Positions 37,901 through 50,095 are shown, numbered from the stretch's first letter. The stretch is DNA of 64,000 nt from Brachycybe producta (GCA_036925085.1 JAUPFP010000046.1:441501-505500), one strand, 5' to 3'. Numbers and translations are program-made. Notes: generated by a model from the sequence alone, not told the origin.

Positions 37901-38442
37901 AGAGATACGACGTGTTTGACTGCGTCGCTAGCATCCTCTTCGACTCGCCTCAGCTTCTCGATGAGTTTCGAATGTCTCTCGTTCAAGACAACTTTCTCGG
38001 ATACGTTCTTCATCAGTTCTTCTCTTACAACGTTTAAAGATTTTTCTAAAATGTTCTTTTCTTGTTGCGAAATCTTCAGTTGATCCGACAACAGACGATC
38101 GGACGAAACCACTCTTCCATTAACACCCTGCAATAAAAGAGAAAACTCGTTACTATTCTACTTTATAAGAAAATTGCAAACATTACAAGATATGTATACG
38201 TTTGTTTTCATTTGACGGATTTCTTGAAGAAGTTCTTCAAGTTTAACGTTAAATTCGCAACTCTTTTTGTCCTCCAATGAGGTCGTGGCCTGGTTTGACC
38301 TTTCTTTATGCCGTCGTCCCTTTAAATTTGGCGCCCGTTTTTCCGATGGACTCGAAAGCGCCGGAGGAGGAACCCAGGGCCTTCGTGTTGGCGACGCGTT
38401 TCTCATCGATGTTGACTCACTTTTAACGTCTTTATCGAGCAT
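34951..38442 (-). CDS. ODF2: ODF2 / cenexin
   Basis: ODF2 builds the appendages of mother centrioles and basal bodies and is needed for cilium assembly; in mammals it also forms sperm-tail outer dense fibres. Fourteen exons in transcript order: 38200-38442, 37873-38127, 37614-37817, 37435-37550, 37292-37361, 36882-36991, 36678-36817, 36487-36611, 36335-36421, 35965-36056, 35819-35900, 35646-35759, 35480-35572 and 34951-35112. They give 630 residues in frame; human ODF2 has 829. The N-terminus carries RPWVPPP, like WMPP in vertebrates. DAVKHVVSLREFVQTL and LDMLEKLVRLDDANKSL follow the vertebrate order. The rest is coiled coil. The C-terminus TNKNMQVYISFLRNSYANVF is nearly identical to vertebrate ODF2, which settles the identity. 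Main-family MITE sequence lies in introns 5, 9 and 13. Confidence 0.95.
35202..35382. mobile_element. Main-family palindromic MITE in ODF2 intron 13
   Basis: Left arm TTAGAAACTAGAAGAATAGC and right arm GTTCTAGTTTCTAAGACA flank the inner ATATCTTTCAAAATAAGC / GTTTATTTTAAAAGATAT pair. The outer tip reads CTGTTCTTCTGAAACGCAGA at about 35399. The host intron is 367 bp. Confidence 0.75.
37078..37192. mobile_element. Compact main-family MITE in ODF2 intron 5
   Basis: A short copy with GTGTTTTAAAAACTAGAAAA on the left and ACCTTCCAGTTTTAAAACAC on the right. ATGTATCAAACATG marks the centre. Outer tips are TCTGTATTTCAGGTGCAAAA (37038) and its partner near 37215. The host intron is 300 bp. Confidence 0.7.
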
Positions 38443-38865
38443 TTCTTACGATAAATACTCACCGACATACACAAATCATAACAGCAGTTTATTAAAATTA
38501 ACATAAATTGACTAAAACAAGAATAAAAAACGAACCAACAAAATTAATAAACAAAGAAACATGAAACCTTAGTCCATTTGCATAATCAGCACCTCTAGTA
38601 GCGTAGCAAAAAAAGATGGCGACGTATAGGGGGCAAAATAAAAAATCATTAACATGGAAGTCTATGAGAATTTAAGTATATTATCTGAGCTTTTTGAATT
38701 TTTCTCAGTTAATAGTCAATATATTCAATTTTACCCCTCTTTCGCGCATTTATAATAATGTTTTTACTTTCAGAATAATCATTTACATTTTCTACTTGAC
38801 TAATAGTTTGAAAGTTATGAATTTTTAAATTCCGAAAACTTGTGAAAAATCATTCTGCCATGTCA

Positions 38866-39297
38866 AGTGGGACGATATAGAAGAAAATCATGTAGGAGAT
38901 TCACTAAGATTCACACTAAAAGGTATAGCTATAGGTATAGGCTAGCCGTTTTACTATTTATCTGCGGTTTACTTGATACCAAGAATAAAATTTAATTATG
39001 GAAATTCAGTAAAACGCGGATAAAAAGTATAACTGCCAGCTATACTGTACAAAATTCACTCTGAATGTCGCCCCCTTATGACATACATGTATATTCAAGG
39101 ATAACGCCACTGGAGAAGAAATTTCTCCCAATATGGAAAGCCATTTTACTTTTTTACTGCTTTTTTTACACGATTTTCATAATTGAATTCTATTTCTGAG
39201 TATATAAAAAAAAAGCGGATAAAAAATAAAACGACTTGCCATTCATACGCACTGCTGTGAATCTCGTATATGATTTTCATTTATGTCGTCCCCCTTT
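38866..39297. mobile_element. Inverted-repeat element between ODF2 and GAPVD1
   Basis: The left arm GGGACGATATAGAAGAAAAT with AGGAGATTCAC is mirrored by the right arm GTGAATCTCG..ATTTTCATTTATGTCGTCCC. The inverted similarity continues inward for about 120 bp (TTTATCTGCGGTTTAC against GCGGATAAAAA). No coding sequence was seen. Confidence 0.55.
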
Positions 39298-40178
39298 TAG
39301 TAAAAACCCATTTTTTTAACACTAGATGTCGCTAACTATGTTTTTCAATGATTGTTTTTAAAATAATATATTCATTTTGTGTCCATCTTATTATATACAA
39401 GTTTTCGTTGAAATTTATAGATACATGTGGACACAAAACGGCCATTACACCTGCTATGTAATCATACTATGCGTAAGAAACAACGGTGGTATAATTCATT
39501 CTACTATTTGTAAGGCATATTGAATCGGAATTGCTGTTTCAGAAATATTTTGTTGTTTCCGTCTTAAATTGGAATTTGATCTTTTCGTTTTTGTAATTTT
39601 AATTACAAGGTCGGACAAAGACCTTGAAAAAGTGATAACGAAAATATGCAAATTAACGACGGTATTTCATTGTTTAACTAATTAATTACGGTGATGTTCA
39701 AAGTTCTACGCTAATTACTGTCAACTTAAAACGTCGTCTGCTTCTCTATTTACCTCTTCTTCTTTAGGTAATTAAGTTATTTTAACATCTTATTTATTGT
39801 TGTTTAACGTTATTCAACGTTAAAAGGGGCGGTTTTTATCATCTTTATCACATTAACCACTGTAAAGACACTTGATTTTATTCATTAAACCGAGAAAAAC
39901 ACCGTTTAAATGATGTTTAGTAGACTTGTTTTTTTTCTCTCTGTCTTTTGAGGTGGGCGTCAATGCGGACAGTTTACGTTTGCAGTTGCGGTGTCCGTAA
40001 GCACAGTACTATATCAACATGGATGATGTCACAGCCGTTGCACGTACAACTGCTGTGACAGTCATTAGTTTGCGTAGTGACTGCGGATTCCGCAAGTGCA
40101 ATCAAACTGGAATAGCGAGTTTCGTTTTAGAACTCTTAGGTTATTCTACTTTTTAAATGAACAACAGCTGACGAGATG

Positions 40179-40346
40179 TGTTTTAGATACTAGAATGGGT
40201 AGCAGAATCACTTAAAAAGTATTTTCAATGTTGATATTTTTCAAAATAAACTTTTTATAGAGACAAAAATTTATTTTAAAAGATATCAACATGAAAATAG
40301 CATTAAGTGATTGAGTTACCCTTCTAGTTTCTAAGACACTTTCAAG
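40179..40346. mobile_element. Main-family palindromic MITE upstream of GAPVD1
   Basis: Left arm TGTTTTAGATACTAGAATGG and right arm TACCCTTCTAGTTTCTAAGA bound it. The inner pair is ATATTTTTCAAAATAAACTT / ATTTATTTTAAAAGATAT. It ends about 140 bp before the GAPVD1 start codon. Confidence 0.75.
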
Positions 40347-40488
40347 TTTCTTTGCATTTTGCACCTGAAATACATAAATAAGCCTAGTTTGATGGACATT
40401 TTACACATTAAAACCACCTTAAAGGCTCACGATTATTTTCCTTTCATTAATAAAGTCGTTTTCCGACCCTGAAATACAAAAAAAAAAG

Positions 40489-43400
40489 ATGGATTTCTTG
40501 GAACTAGCTCAGAGGCTGAACCAGGAACGTCTTTTCGTAGCCTCGGAACGGCTCCACCTTCAGTCTCTGAACGAGAAAGTCCAAAAGATGGTCGAGAGAC
40601 TTTTCCACGTGACCTGGATCGCAAGACAGCAGCGGATGAACCTGGACACGATGATCTTGTCCAAGGGAACAGATTCGAGCCCCTCAGCCTGTTGCCAGAG
40701 AGCAAATCTTCTAGAGGGACTGAGATTTACGGACGGATACAAACATCTGGGTTTCAACGAGTCTCAATACGGTGAGTTCGTTCAGTCGTTGAGAGAGAAT
40801 CCAAGGTTTCTCGCCATGTGTTTAGCTGCCGGTGAGAAACTGGGACCGGACATTGTCCAGCGGATGGTTCACGTCATAGTGGACTCCATTTACGGACACT
40901 GTATGTTGCCGGAAGACGAGAAACTCGTCCTTCAACTTCTGAGGCACCTCATGGAGATGCAGTTGGCTTCCAACGAGAATCCTCTAAGGCTTCTCAGGCA
41001 CGGAACCTGCGCCTTCGGAAGAGTATACAAGGTAACCATCGAATAACGCAAATCGAAAGGGCGTTTTAATAGAGAAAGTAACTAAGAGAGTTATCAGATA
41101 TAATTCGTTTTTCTTCGTTGTCAGGTGTTCAACGAAGGATTGTTTTCTGCAAAACTGTTCCTAACCGGAGCTCTTCACGATCCGATCATGAACCTATTGA
41201 TGGAAGACGAACTCTTCCTGGATATCGATCCTAGTAAAGCAGCCGTTCGATTCCCACTTCAAGAACGTCTCCATCGATTCGGAGTCGAAGGAACTCAACA
41301 ATACGCAGCTAACCTCCAACGTTATCGTAATTGGACCATCAACAAATTGGTTCATCTGGCGAACCGGTTCATTGCCGGAATCAGAGACAATCTTTATTGT
41401 TTTCCTTCGAGTCTCCTTTGGCTCGTAAAACAGTTGTACAACACCGTGATGAAAGCGAAGAAGGTTGAAGTGAGAGAAGTGGGTGCGATGTGTGCCGATC
41501 TTGTATTCGCGTTCTTCATCTGTCCCGCTATTGTTAATCCCGAACCGTACGGAATCTGCGACGCTCCGATCAGTTATATCGCACGATTCAACTTGATGCA
41601 AGTGGCTCAGATTCTTCAGGTGCTGGCGATGTCTAAATGGGAAGAGATCGATCCAAAGTTGATGGACCTTTACGGAAGATTCGAACGGAACTCCATGTCT
41701 TCCGTTCTTGATTTCCTTCTCGAGGGTGGAGTCGACGATGTTCCTGCCGTAACGGTCGTTCAGATGCAGGGGCTCATACGTACGGCCGTCCTCATCACTG
41801 ACAGCAATCTTCAGAGCCTCGTAAATAAAACACATTCGTTTAAGAGCCTAGAGACACTCCGAGAGTTGCACGTGTTCCACGAGACGTAGCACGTGCTGGA
41901 GTGTGTCTATACTTAACTTAATTTTTTTAACGATCTTGTCGTTTCTCTTCTCTGTTTAGATTCGTTTCTTAAAGCAGATTTTAAATGATTCGACCGAGAA
42001 ATGGGTTGACAAACAAACTTTACAGTCATTATTAAACAATTTGCCATCGACAGCAGTTAATAATACATCTCGCGACTGTTCGAGTCCGTCACCTCTTCCG
42101 TCCGTTCCGACTCCACCTCAAACTCCGGGACCTAGAAAGAGTATTTTAGGTAAAGTCGGTAAAAACTATAGACACAGTCGTAGTATGAACGTAAACGCCG
42201 ACAACGAACAATTGCAGAACAATTTAACGGCTCAACAGGATATAGACGATGTTTTAGGAGCTTCCAACACGATGGAAGTTGAAGATGTTCTCGTTATATC
42301 TCTAAATATCGGTATGGAATGTCCCGGAATGCTTCCTGAACATAAAGTCCTGTCTCTCGATCAACAACAACAACAAAAACAAGTGAGGTTGAAGCTGGAC
42401 GGAGACGCTAACGATCGTGATGAAATGGACGGAAATGATGGTGGTGTGGTCACGAGACCAAACGCGTGCGAGACGCAGGAGAAAAGGACTCGGTTTTCTC
42501 TGTCTCACGATCAGGATTCGATCGGAAACACGAGCGATAATTTGGAGGCCGTTTCCGAAGCAGCCTCGAACCATTCGGTGACGTCGTCCATCGAACTCGA
42601 GAACGAGAACGACAATCTTTCGGATATGGTTTCGGCAAACGTTAGGTTCGACCTCTTTATTATGTTTTATTTATCGAGAATTCGGCCTTCGATTTTGTGA
42701 TGTTTTCTTTTATTTTGCAGCGGCAGGGGAACACCGAATGTGAGTGGTCGTGAAACGCCTTCATCTCAAGTCGAAGAGGAAGAAGAAGAACGAGATCAAC
42801 GACCCTTAGATCTTCCGGTGACGGCAGAAAAACAGAACAGAGAAGATATCAGTGATAAATTCGGCAAATTCGAGATTAAAAGGCTGATGGAGGGTAACTT
42901 TTGAGATGATCATCAGTCGAAAGGCCAAAACTAACGATCACTCACTTAATTACCAAAAATCATTTTTCGCTTTATTTTCTTGCAATCGGTTTCCAGGTGA
43001 CGAGACGGTGTCGATGGTCAGCGATACTTGGAGTACAGATGTTCTCGCAAGCGACTCCGAAACTGTCGAACAAGGAGAAAGACCAGTCGAATATATCCCG
43101 CATCAGTCCAACAATAGTGGAACGAATCCGGTTCCATCCGGAAACGTCCCCACAAACATAGATACAAACGAAACTGCGAGCGAAGCTTGGAGTATGGATG
43201 TAACGACGTCTGATTCGGAACGGCTACAAGATGTCGATACGGACGACACAGCGAGTGTCGCAAGATCGGACGATACTTCGAGTATCGCGCGATCTGATGA
43301 CGTAACTGCGGATCAATCTTTTGATCTTCTCCTCAGGGTCGATGTTCCCGGTCAGAGTGGGGGTGACGAAAATGTAACTCCGAGAGCCTCGGGTGGCCGT

Positions 43401-46400
43401 AGTCCCATCGATGGTCCGATTGCAGCTCCTCTTCCTCCTCCGGCCGGCGTCTGGTTGAATACGTTACATGTTGCAGCTGGTTTTCTTCCAATTACGAACG
43501 AAACATCAAGTTCGAAAGCAGAAAACGAAGACGATTTACGTACGAAGAACTCAGTGAAAGTCGAAATTGTTAAAACGTTTATAGATTTTTATCTCATTTT
43601 CAGTTTGCGGTTCGCAACACGTTGCGGAATTAGTCCACGAATTAAACGATCTCGGAATTCGCGTTCGTAACACGAAACAAAGGGGCCAACGAATTCCTTC
43701 TGAGAGTTTCAGATCAACGCAGGGAAAAGTTTCTAAAGTATCCGGTGCCTTTGAATCGTTCGGTGACAGGAAGCGAAGTCACAAAACGTACGACACCGTT
43801 AAATCTTTTTGTTCTGTCATAATTTTATCAATTCGTTTCAATTTCTTCCTAGCGTCAACTCCGTAACAGAGAGTTCTGATCGTGAACGTACAATCTCCGT
43901 TACGAGCGACGATGTGGCGTTAACAGCATCGGACGCGATGGGAATGCAGTCTCTCGGAAGACTCAGTTTTGCAATGGACGATTACGTCGAGAATGGATGT
44001 GAAAACGAAGATGCTTCTTTGATCGGAGCCGAATTCAACAACCATTCGGACTTGAACGTTCGTACAGATGTTGAGAACGGATCCGGCGAAATGATGGATG
44101 GAGACGCCGCCGCCAACTGGTCGATGAGCGTTCAGCGAGACGAAACTTCTCCACAGTTTCTATCTCCGGAATCACCCGAGAAAGTTCCGAACGACGTTCT
44201 TAGTATCGACGTTTCTGATACGGTCGGTGATACTAATGGAACTTTGATGGATTTCTATTCACTACTTCCGACACCTTGCAATAATAACGAGATTAATGGA
44301 GATTTGCGATTAGAAATCGCGAGTTGCGAGACTGCCGGAGTGAGAGTAAGTTCAGAAAGTATCGCAAGTTCGAGTAGCAGCGGTGTAGGAAGCGCTTCTG
44401 GCGAAGCGATTGCGGAAGAACCATCTGTGGCGCCTCAACCGACATCGATAACGCCACCTACGACGACCATTGCAACAGCCAATTTGAAGCTTCGAACAAG
44501 AACTCTATCTGAAACTCAGATTCCGAATGCATCTTCTGGCGCCATTCCGAAATCAATAAGTTTCGATCAGACGGCCGAAAAGGGTGACAAAGAGACTCTC
44601 GACGGAGACGATCCAAAAGGGAAACGGAGTTTCTTTCGCGGTTTTAAATTGAATTTGAAGAGGCCCGGACGAAAGAGTGGACGGATTCACGAAGAAAAGG
44701 GGAATTCTAGTTCAAACTTTAAAGATAAAAAGGGTCGAGAACCAGAAGAGGGTTTACTCGGTAGCAATTTTATCTTTTAAGAGCTTCGAGACACTCCAGA
44801 GTTGTACGTGTGCGGCAAGACGTGGCCAATTTTGTTTTGCTAACAAAACAAGAAGCTAGTGCAACTTAAATTATGGTTCGAAAGAAATTTCGACGAGAGA
44901 TTTCTTGTTATATAATCGAGACCGTCTATTTGGAAATGTCACGTTTCATTTGCGTCTATGGTGCCACAGACAACACGTCCTGGAATGTCTCTGTGCTCTT
45001 AAGGGGAAAGAGAAGATCGGTTCGTTTTATTCTTTTTGTTTGATTTCAATATAGAAACAAGTGACGACATCCTTGCGAAATATCGCAAGAAGCGTCCATC
45101 TATAACCGAAAACGTGATACGGTGCGATACAGAAGCCGTCGATTCGTCAGAAGCAGTTCAAAAGAGAAATTCCGGTCAAAGGCCGACGACTGTTAATCGT
45201 AGCGACGAACCGACAGCAATCGATTCGAATTCGACCAACTTGGAAACTTCTTACGCATTCAGCGACGCGAAACGGAAACTGAGGCTCGTTTTGAGTACGG
45301 CCGACGTTCAAGGGACTCCTTGGCTCGAAAAGTCACTTGCTGGACGAGTGGATCGATTCGGAGGAGGAGAACGGAAAGGAAACGAACTTGCAGCTTTTCT
45401 CAAGATCCAACTTGCGGAAGCCATCAACCTTCAAGATCGTAGTCTAACGGCTCAGTTACACGAAGCTTTGCGTTGCGTCAGCGTCTTCGACAAGGTCACG
45501 TGCAAGAAGTTGTTTAAGTCGCTGTCCGAAGATTACGCCAAACGACACCCTTACATCGCTTACCTTATTCGGTGCCGTCAGTCTCTCCTTTCATCACTGT
45601 CGCACTTGGAACGGCTTTTACGACGAGTCGAAAGGTATGGATCGATTGATTCCGCGTATTCCGTTTTTTCAATCAAAATATTTTTCCAACAGGGACCGAG
45701 AAGTTTGCAACAGTTGTATAATTTCCGTATGCATTCGGCTTTTTCTCGAAAGACGAGAACAAAACATTCAACTTTTCATTAAGAATTTCTTGAAACTTAC
45801 GGCTTCCGATGAGAAAGTGAGAAAAGAATCGATCGAATCGTTTTTTTTTTTAAGATTACGACGAGCATTTCTCTCTTATCTTTTAAGACCGATTTAGTCG
45901 AAGAATTTCTTCAGGATCTCTACAAAGAAATGGAAGAAGATCCATTGTGGCAAGGAGCGAGTAAATCACAATTGGAAGAAGCTCGAAGGGCCGTCGAAAG
46001 GAGCATCATGAGCAAGATCTACATTCACGCTCTGTATCCGAACGGCGACGGAGATGTCCATAGAGATCAGTGAGAGAGACTTCGAGATCCATTTAATCGT
46101 GAAAACTCGTCGAACACGAGACACTTAACGATTCTTTTTTTTTTTTTTTTTGGTTTTTTGATTTTAGAGTTCTTCGCGAACACATCGAGAAACTGTCGAA
46201 AGTCATCACTCCGAATCACAAAGATCTTCGGATACCAGAAGTGGGTGAAAGATACTTTTGGGGGTTTTTTCTTTTGCAAAATATGCAGAAAAAGTAACAT
46301 TTAGAAAGGAGTTGAAAGTGGTTTAGAAACTAGAAGGGTAACTCAATCACTTTTTCATGTTCATATCTTTCAAAGAAAAGATATCAACATGAAAATACAC

Positions 46401-47051
46401 TTGAGTTACCGTTCTAGTTTCAAAATCACTTTCAATGTCACTTAACATGGGGTTCAACTGGAACTTTAACTCTCTAACCAGAGTTCCAACAAAGAAAGAA
46501 AACCTGGTTTAAATTGTACTTAAAAAGCAGGATTTTTTTTTCAAAAATGGTTTGTGGCCCTGTTTTGAGAGTTCAAGTGCAAAGTTTTCTTTCATGAATT
46601 TGAGCTTAAAACATTGAGCTTACCTTCGAATTTTGTTGCCATCTTTTCAGATCTATCATTACGAGAGCCCGTGGCCGTCCGCACAGGCCGAGATCATCAC
46701 CATTAATGCCTACAAAGTAAAAGAGAGAGACAGAGGTCATTATTAATGGACGTTTTCATTTTTGTGTATCATTTTCAGACTCCCTGCGATAAACTTCAAT
46801 GTGTCGTCCGTTGTTGTACGACTATAATGAATCTACTTCGAATGGCAAACGAGAAGTCGGTTCCCGCAGCTGACGATTTCATTCCCGTTCTCGTTTATGT
46901 CGTGATCAAAGCGAATCCCGGAAGTCTATTGTCCACAGTTCAATACGTCAACAGTTTCTATCATAAACAGTTAAATGGAGAAGATGAATATTGGTGGACT
47001 CAATTCAGTTCCGCCGTCGAATTCATCAAAACGATGGATTACACGGAATGA
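40489..47051 (+). CDS. GAPVD1: GAPVD1 (RAP6/Gapex-5): RasGAP-like and VPS9 domain protein
   Basis: GAPVD1 acts in endocytosis and receptor and GLUT4 trafficking: its VPS9 domain is a Rab5-class GEF and its N-terminus is RasGAP-like. Exons: 40489-41031, 41125-41820, 41960-42645, 42721-42893, 42997-43539, 43604-43787, 43853-44760, 45055-45634, 45693-45816, 45888-46069, 46168-46240, 46651-46716 and 46779-47051, for 1676 residues; human has about 1478. The GAP-like region (about 150-400) includes GLFSAKLFLTGALHDPIM and FFICPAIVNPEPYGI. The long acidic, serine-rich middle holds two TWSTDV/AWSMDV motifs. The C-terminal helical bundle and VPS9 domain (about 1310-1676) contain FLKIQLAEAINLQD, PWPSAQAEI, TIMNLL, DDFIPVLVYVVIKANPG and LLSTVQYVNSFY. 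The start is the first in-frame ATG after AAAAAAAAAG. TTAA-flanked MITEs occupy introns 2 and 7. Confidence 0.97.
41839..41916. mobile_element. Small TTAA-flanked palindrome in GAPVD1 intron 2
   Basis: TTAAGAGCCTAGAGACACTC at the left is mirrored by GGAGTGTGTCTATACTTAA at the right. It starts 18 nt after the 5' splice site at 41821 and fills over half of the 139-bp intron. The TTAA ends fit a piggyBac- or Kolobok-type target preference. A one-ended relative lies at about 42-68. Confidence 0.65.
44777..45002. mobile_element. TTAA-flanked MITE in GAPVD1 intron 7
   Basis: TTAAGAGCTTCGAGACACTC opens and ATGTCTCTGTGCTCTTAA closes the 226-bp element, so TTAA is present at both ends. It begins 16 nt after the 5' splice site. 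Inner GACGTGGCCAATTTTGTT adjoins a short AACAAAAC hairpin. It belongs to the same family as 41839-41916. Confidence 0.75.
46317..46433. mobile_element. Compact main-family MITE in GAPVD1 intron 11
   Basis: GGTTTAGAAACTAGAAGGGT on the left and TACCGTTCTAGTTTCAAAAT on the right face each other around ATATCTTTCAAAGAAAAGATAT. A fragment of the CTCTGAGGGTTCAAGT dispersed repeat follows at about 46455-46600, and together they give a 410-bp intron. Confidence 0.7.
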
Positions 47052-47713
47052 AAATCCGATTCCGTTTTAAGAGAGAAAAATATATATATCTATACTAATT
47101 ATTCTCTTTCCTCCGGTTTTTCTTCTTCTTCTTTTCATTCTTAATTCTTTGCTATTAAATATTTTTGCATAATTACATTTATTTGTCTACTTAAGAAAAA
47201 TATATTAATATTGAGATTTATTTCAGTTTTGCATTTAATATTTTGGAGATTCGCCATTTATTAATAATTAAAACTCATAGTTGAGAAAATTTATTGTTTG
47301 CAATTATTTCTGTGTGTGTTTGATGATAATATTTTGTAAAGAAAAACAGTGTTTTAGAAAACAGATGTAAAGATGACTTGTTTACGTTCATATCTTTAAA
47401 AGTTAAAATTAAACTTTTTAGCCCAACTTCAAATGAAAAACAAAAATGGTGAATTTGAATTTTCCATAAAAAGTACTTGGAAAATATAATATGTAAATTT
47501 GTGAACTTTTCAGCAACCTCAAAACAAATCTAACAATATGAACGTATTTTAATAAATTCTAAAAGAAATATTTGAGAATAGAAAGTAAAACAATAGAAAC
47601 AATTTTCAAAGACATAATTGAAGGCATATGATGAACACCAATTGAGACTAGCGTATTTTTAATAATGACCATAAAGAGAACCAAGATGGCCGCCATAGCT
47701 CAATGCGTGTCAC

Positions 47714-47915
47714 ATAGTTAGAAATCGGTCAGAACTTCAGTTGGCTCCGCCCTTGTTATGACGACGGGCAACTTCTAATTGGCTGGTTATGTAGTCTGAC
47801 GTCACATGCTCCGCCCTTTTCAACGTCATACTACATAACGAGCCAATTAGAAGTTGCAGGTCGCCATAACAAGGGCGGAGCCAACTGAAGTTCTGACCGA
47901 TTTCTAACTGCCTGT
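47714..47915. mobile_element. Palindromic MITE (AG-TTAGAAATCGG family), copy 1
   Basis: The arms pair almost end to end: GTTAGAAATCGGTCAGAACT at the left against AGTTCTGACCGATTTCTAAC at the right, with GGCTCCGCCCTTGTTATGAC against its complement further in. Copy 2 is at 57722-57927. Confidence 0.8.
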
Positions 47916-48487
47916 ATGCGCGTTACATCCGACATTATGTGTTTTAGTGCGCATGTGCGTCTGCTATTTTATTTTCCCGCCTTTTTCCTCCATAGCAGAA
48001 GCATCACGGCGGCCGCAAAGTTATCAATAGCAAAATAGTAAGTAACTTCAATGTAATTACTACCTATAAAGTGTGTATTATTTGCTATAAACTGTTAGAG
48101 AAAGTAGAATTTATACAAAAACTGTTTTTATTTTAGTAAAACACAATTATTACTCGTTTTTAGATGAATAAGCGAGAATGTCTCATATCGATATAGATTA
48201 TCGACTAGACAGACGATTCGCTATCGATATTAGCCAAATTTGTTTTTAGCTTTGTCGGTGGCCACTAGATGGCGCTATCTTCATAGAACATTAAAAATGT
48301 TCGAAGCAGCAACACTTTCCCGCCAAAAATAATGAAAATACAGAATTTTCAATTTCTAAGTAAAAAAAAAACATATCTTTGCGGAAACCACTTATGTTAC
48401 GCTTATTTTTGATGCAAAAATACAAATTTACCTTGTCATTGTAATTTTTTATGGGTTGTCTTTCAGAAGAGCAAAATTAGCAAACTA

Positions 48488-48672
48488 GAAAGTGTTTTAG
48501 AAACTAGAAATGGTAGCTCAATCACTTACGGGTATTTTCTTATTAATATTTTTTTAAAATAAACTTTTTATGCCAGTTTGCAGGTGTTAAGCAGGTGATA
48601 ACTTTTAATTTTTACCTATAAAAAGTTTATTTTGAAAGATTTTAACATGAAAACCGTTCTAGTTTCTAAACC
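48488..48672. mobile_element. Main-family palindromic MITE (intergenic)
   Basis: Outer tip TGTCTTTCAGAAGAGCAAAA (48459) leads into GTGTTTTAGAAACTAGAAAT. The right arm is ACCGTTCTAGTTTCTAAA. The inner GTTTATTTTGAAAGAT segment is present. Confidence 0.75.
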
Positions 48673-49821
48673 CCATTCACTTTTTTTAAGATTTTTTTAC
48701 AAGTATTTTTTTTCTCGGTAAAGATCAAACAAATCATTGACGTCACAAGTGCTTTTATTAGGTAAGAGCTCAGCTGTGACGTCATTAATTCGTCTGGGGA
48801 GTTTCAACTTAAAAACCAACCTTCCCCCTATTTTTTGAATTCATCATAAATAAACTCTCCCTCCTCTTTACTCTACAGGGCGTCATTTTCTTCCCCCCCC
48901 CCCTTCTCTCTTGTCTAACTTTTTAAAAAATTCCTATTGTTGCTTAAGCCACGCCCACAAGTGACATCTGTCAACCAATGAGAAACCTCAACCAAGAAAC
49001 AAAAAGCGCGCCAAATTCGATTTTCTTCACAACTTCTTAATGCAATAAAGTGACATAACGCGGCGTCACGTGCAGACGCATACGCGCAATTTAAGCGGAT
49101 TCTGTTATTATTATTTATTATTATTATTTATTATTATTATTATTATTATTAAGTAGCACTTTTATTAATTAGAAAGATAATTAGTTATAGTTAGAAACAA
49201 AAAGTTGAGCCCCTGAAAAATGGATATTTTAAGACGTTATGTGAAAACAAGAACAAAGTTAATGAGAGGAAAAGGAGGACGAGGAGGAGGAGGAGGAGGA
49301 GGAGGTAAGTTATAAGATCCAGAAGAAGAAGAAAAAAACAAAGGACAAGGGGAAGAAGGATAAAAAAAAAGCTTTTTCTTCGTCTCAATTCAATTATATC
49401 GAAAAAAAGCAAAGAAAATCCAATTATTTCCGATCAATAAACAAAAGAGAACGGAAAAAAAATACAGTACACATGTTATGCCACGTTTATAGTTGGGCAT
49501 TTTTTGTTTTTGTTGCTATCTGTGTGTGTAATTTGAATGCAAAAATGAAGAATCGGAAGGCAAATTTAGAATGCTCGACTATAAACGTAGCAGCACTGTC
49601 AAAATTGACGGAAAAAAAAATCAGAAAATCACTTGGATTTTGCAATTTGACTAGTGAATTCCGCAAATGCGCTAGTCAAGTTGCAGAATGCAAGTGATTT
49701 TCTACACATTGACTAAAATTCTAGGCAATGTGTACAGCGCTTATAGATATCAACAAAACCAAATTAACCGATCTATAAATATAAATGTGATCGATTGCGA
49801 TCGATATGAACATGAACACTG

Positions 49822-50095
49822 GCTCGCGTTCCAGTTCACTAGTTGGTTTTTAGTGGCTCTCGTGCCAGTTCACTAGATGGTTTTAGTGGCTCGCGTGCCA
49901 GTTCACTGGATGGTTTTAGTGGCTCGCGTGCCAGTTCACTAGTTGGTTTTAGTGGCTCTCGTGCCAGTTCACTAGATGGTTTTAGTGGCTCGCGTGCCAG
50001 TTCACTAGATGGTTTTAGTGGCTCGCGTGCCAGTTCACTAGATGGTTTTTAGTGGCTCGCGTGCCCGTTCACTAGATGGTTTTTAGTGGCTCGCG
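49822..50095. repeat. 33-bp minisatellite
   Basis: About eight tandem copies of a 33-bp unit containing GGCTCGCGTGCCAGTTCACT, spaced by GGTTTTAGT. Because 33 is a multiple of three, the array stays open in one frame as an 11-residue repeat (core GFSGSRASSLD). There is no start context, splice signal or homologue to support a gene. Two units carry a T insertion that breaks the frame. Confidence 0.85.

Larger units (their letters stand above)
38443..40488. promoter_or_regulatory. Divergent region between ODF2 and GAPVD1
   Basis: This head-to-head region contains an inverted-repeat element at 38866-39297 and a main-family MITE at 40179-40345. A short hairpin GTCACAGC..GCTGTGAC lies at about 40027-40060, inside a larger imperfect repeat (39955-40105). 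AT-rich sequence fills the rest. An untranslated GAPVD1 exon may lie here, but I could not identify it. Confidence 0.4.

Noticed and set aside
41821-41889. In-frame extension of GAPVD1 exon 2 into KSLETLRELHVFHET
   Set aside because: This is read-through of the intron and its MITE; splicing at 41820|41960 restores the conserved protein.
49822-50095. CRISPR-like array
   Set aside because: The 33-bp units are contiguous with no unique spacers, and the context is an intron-rich eukaryote; it is a minisatellite.
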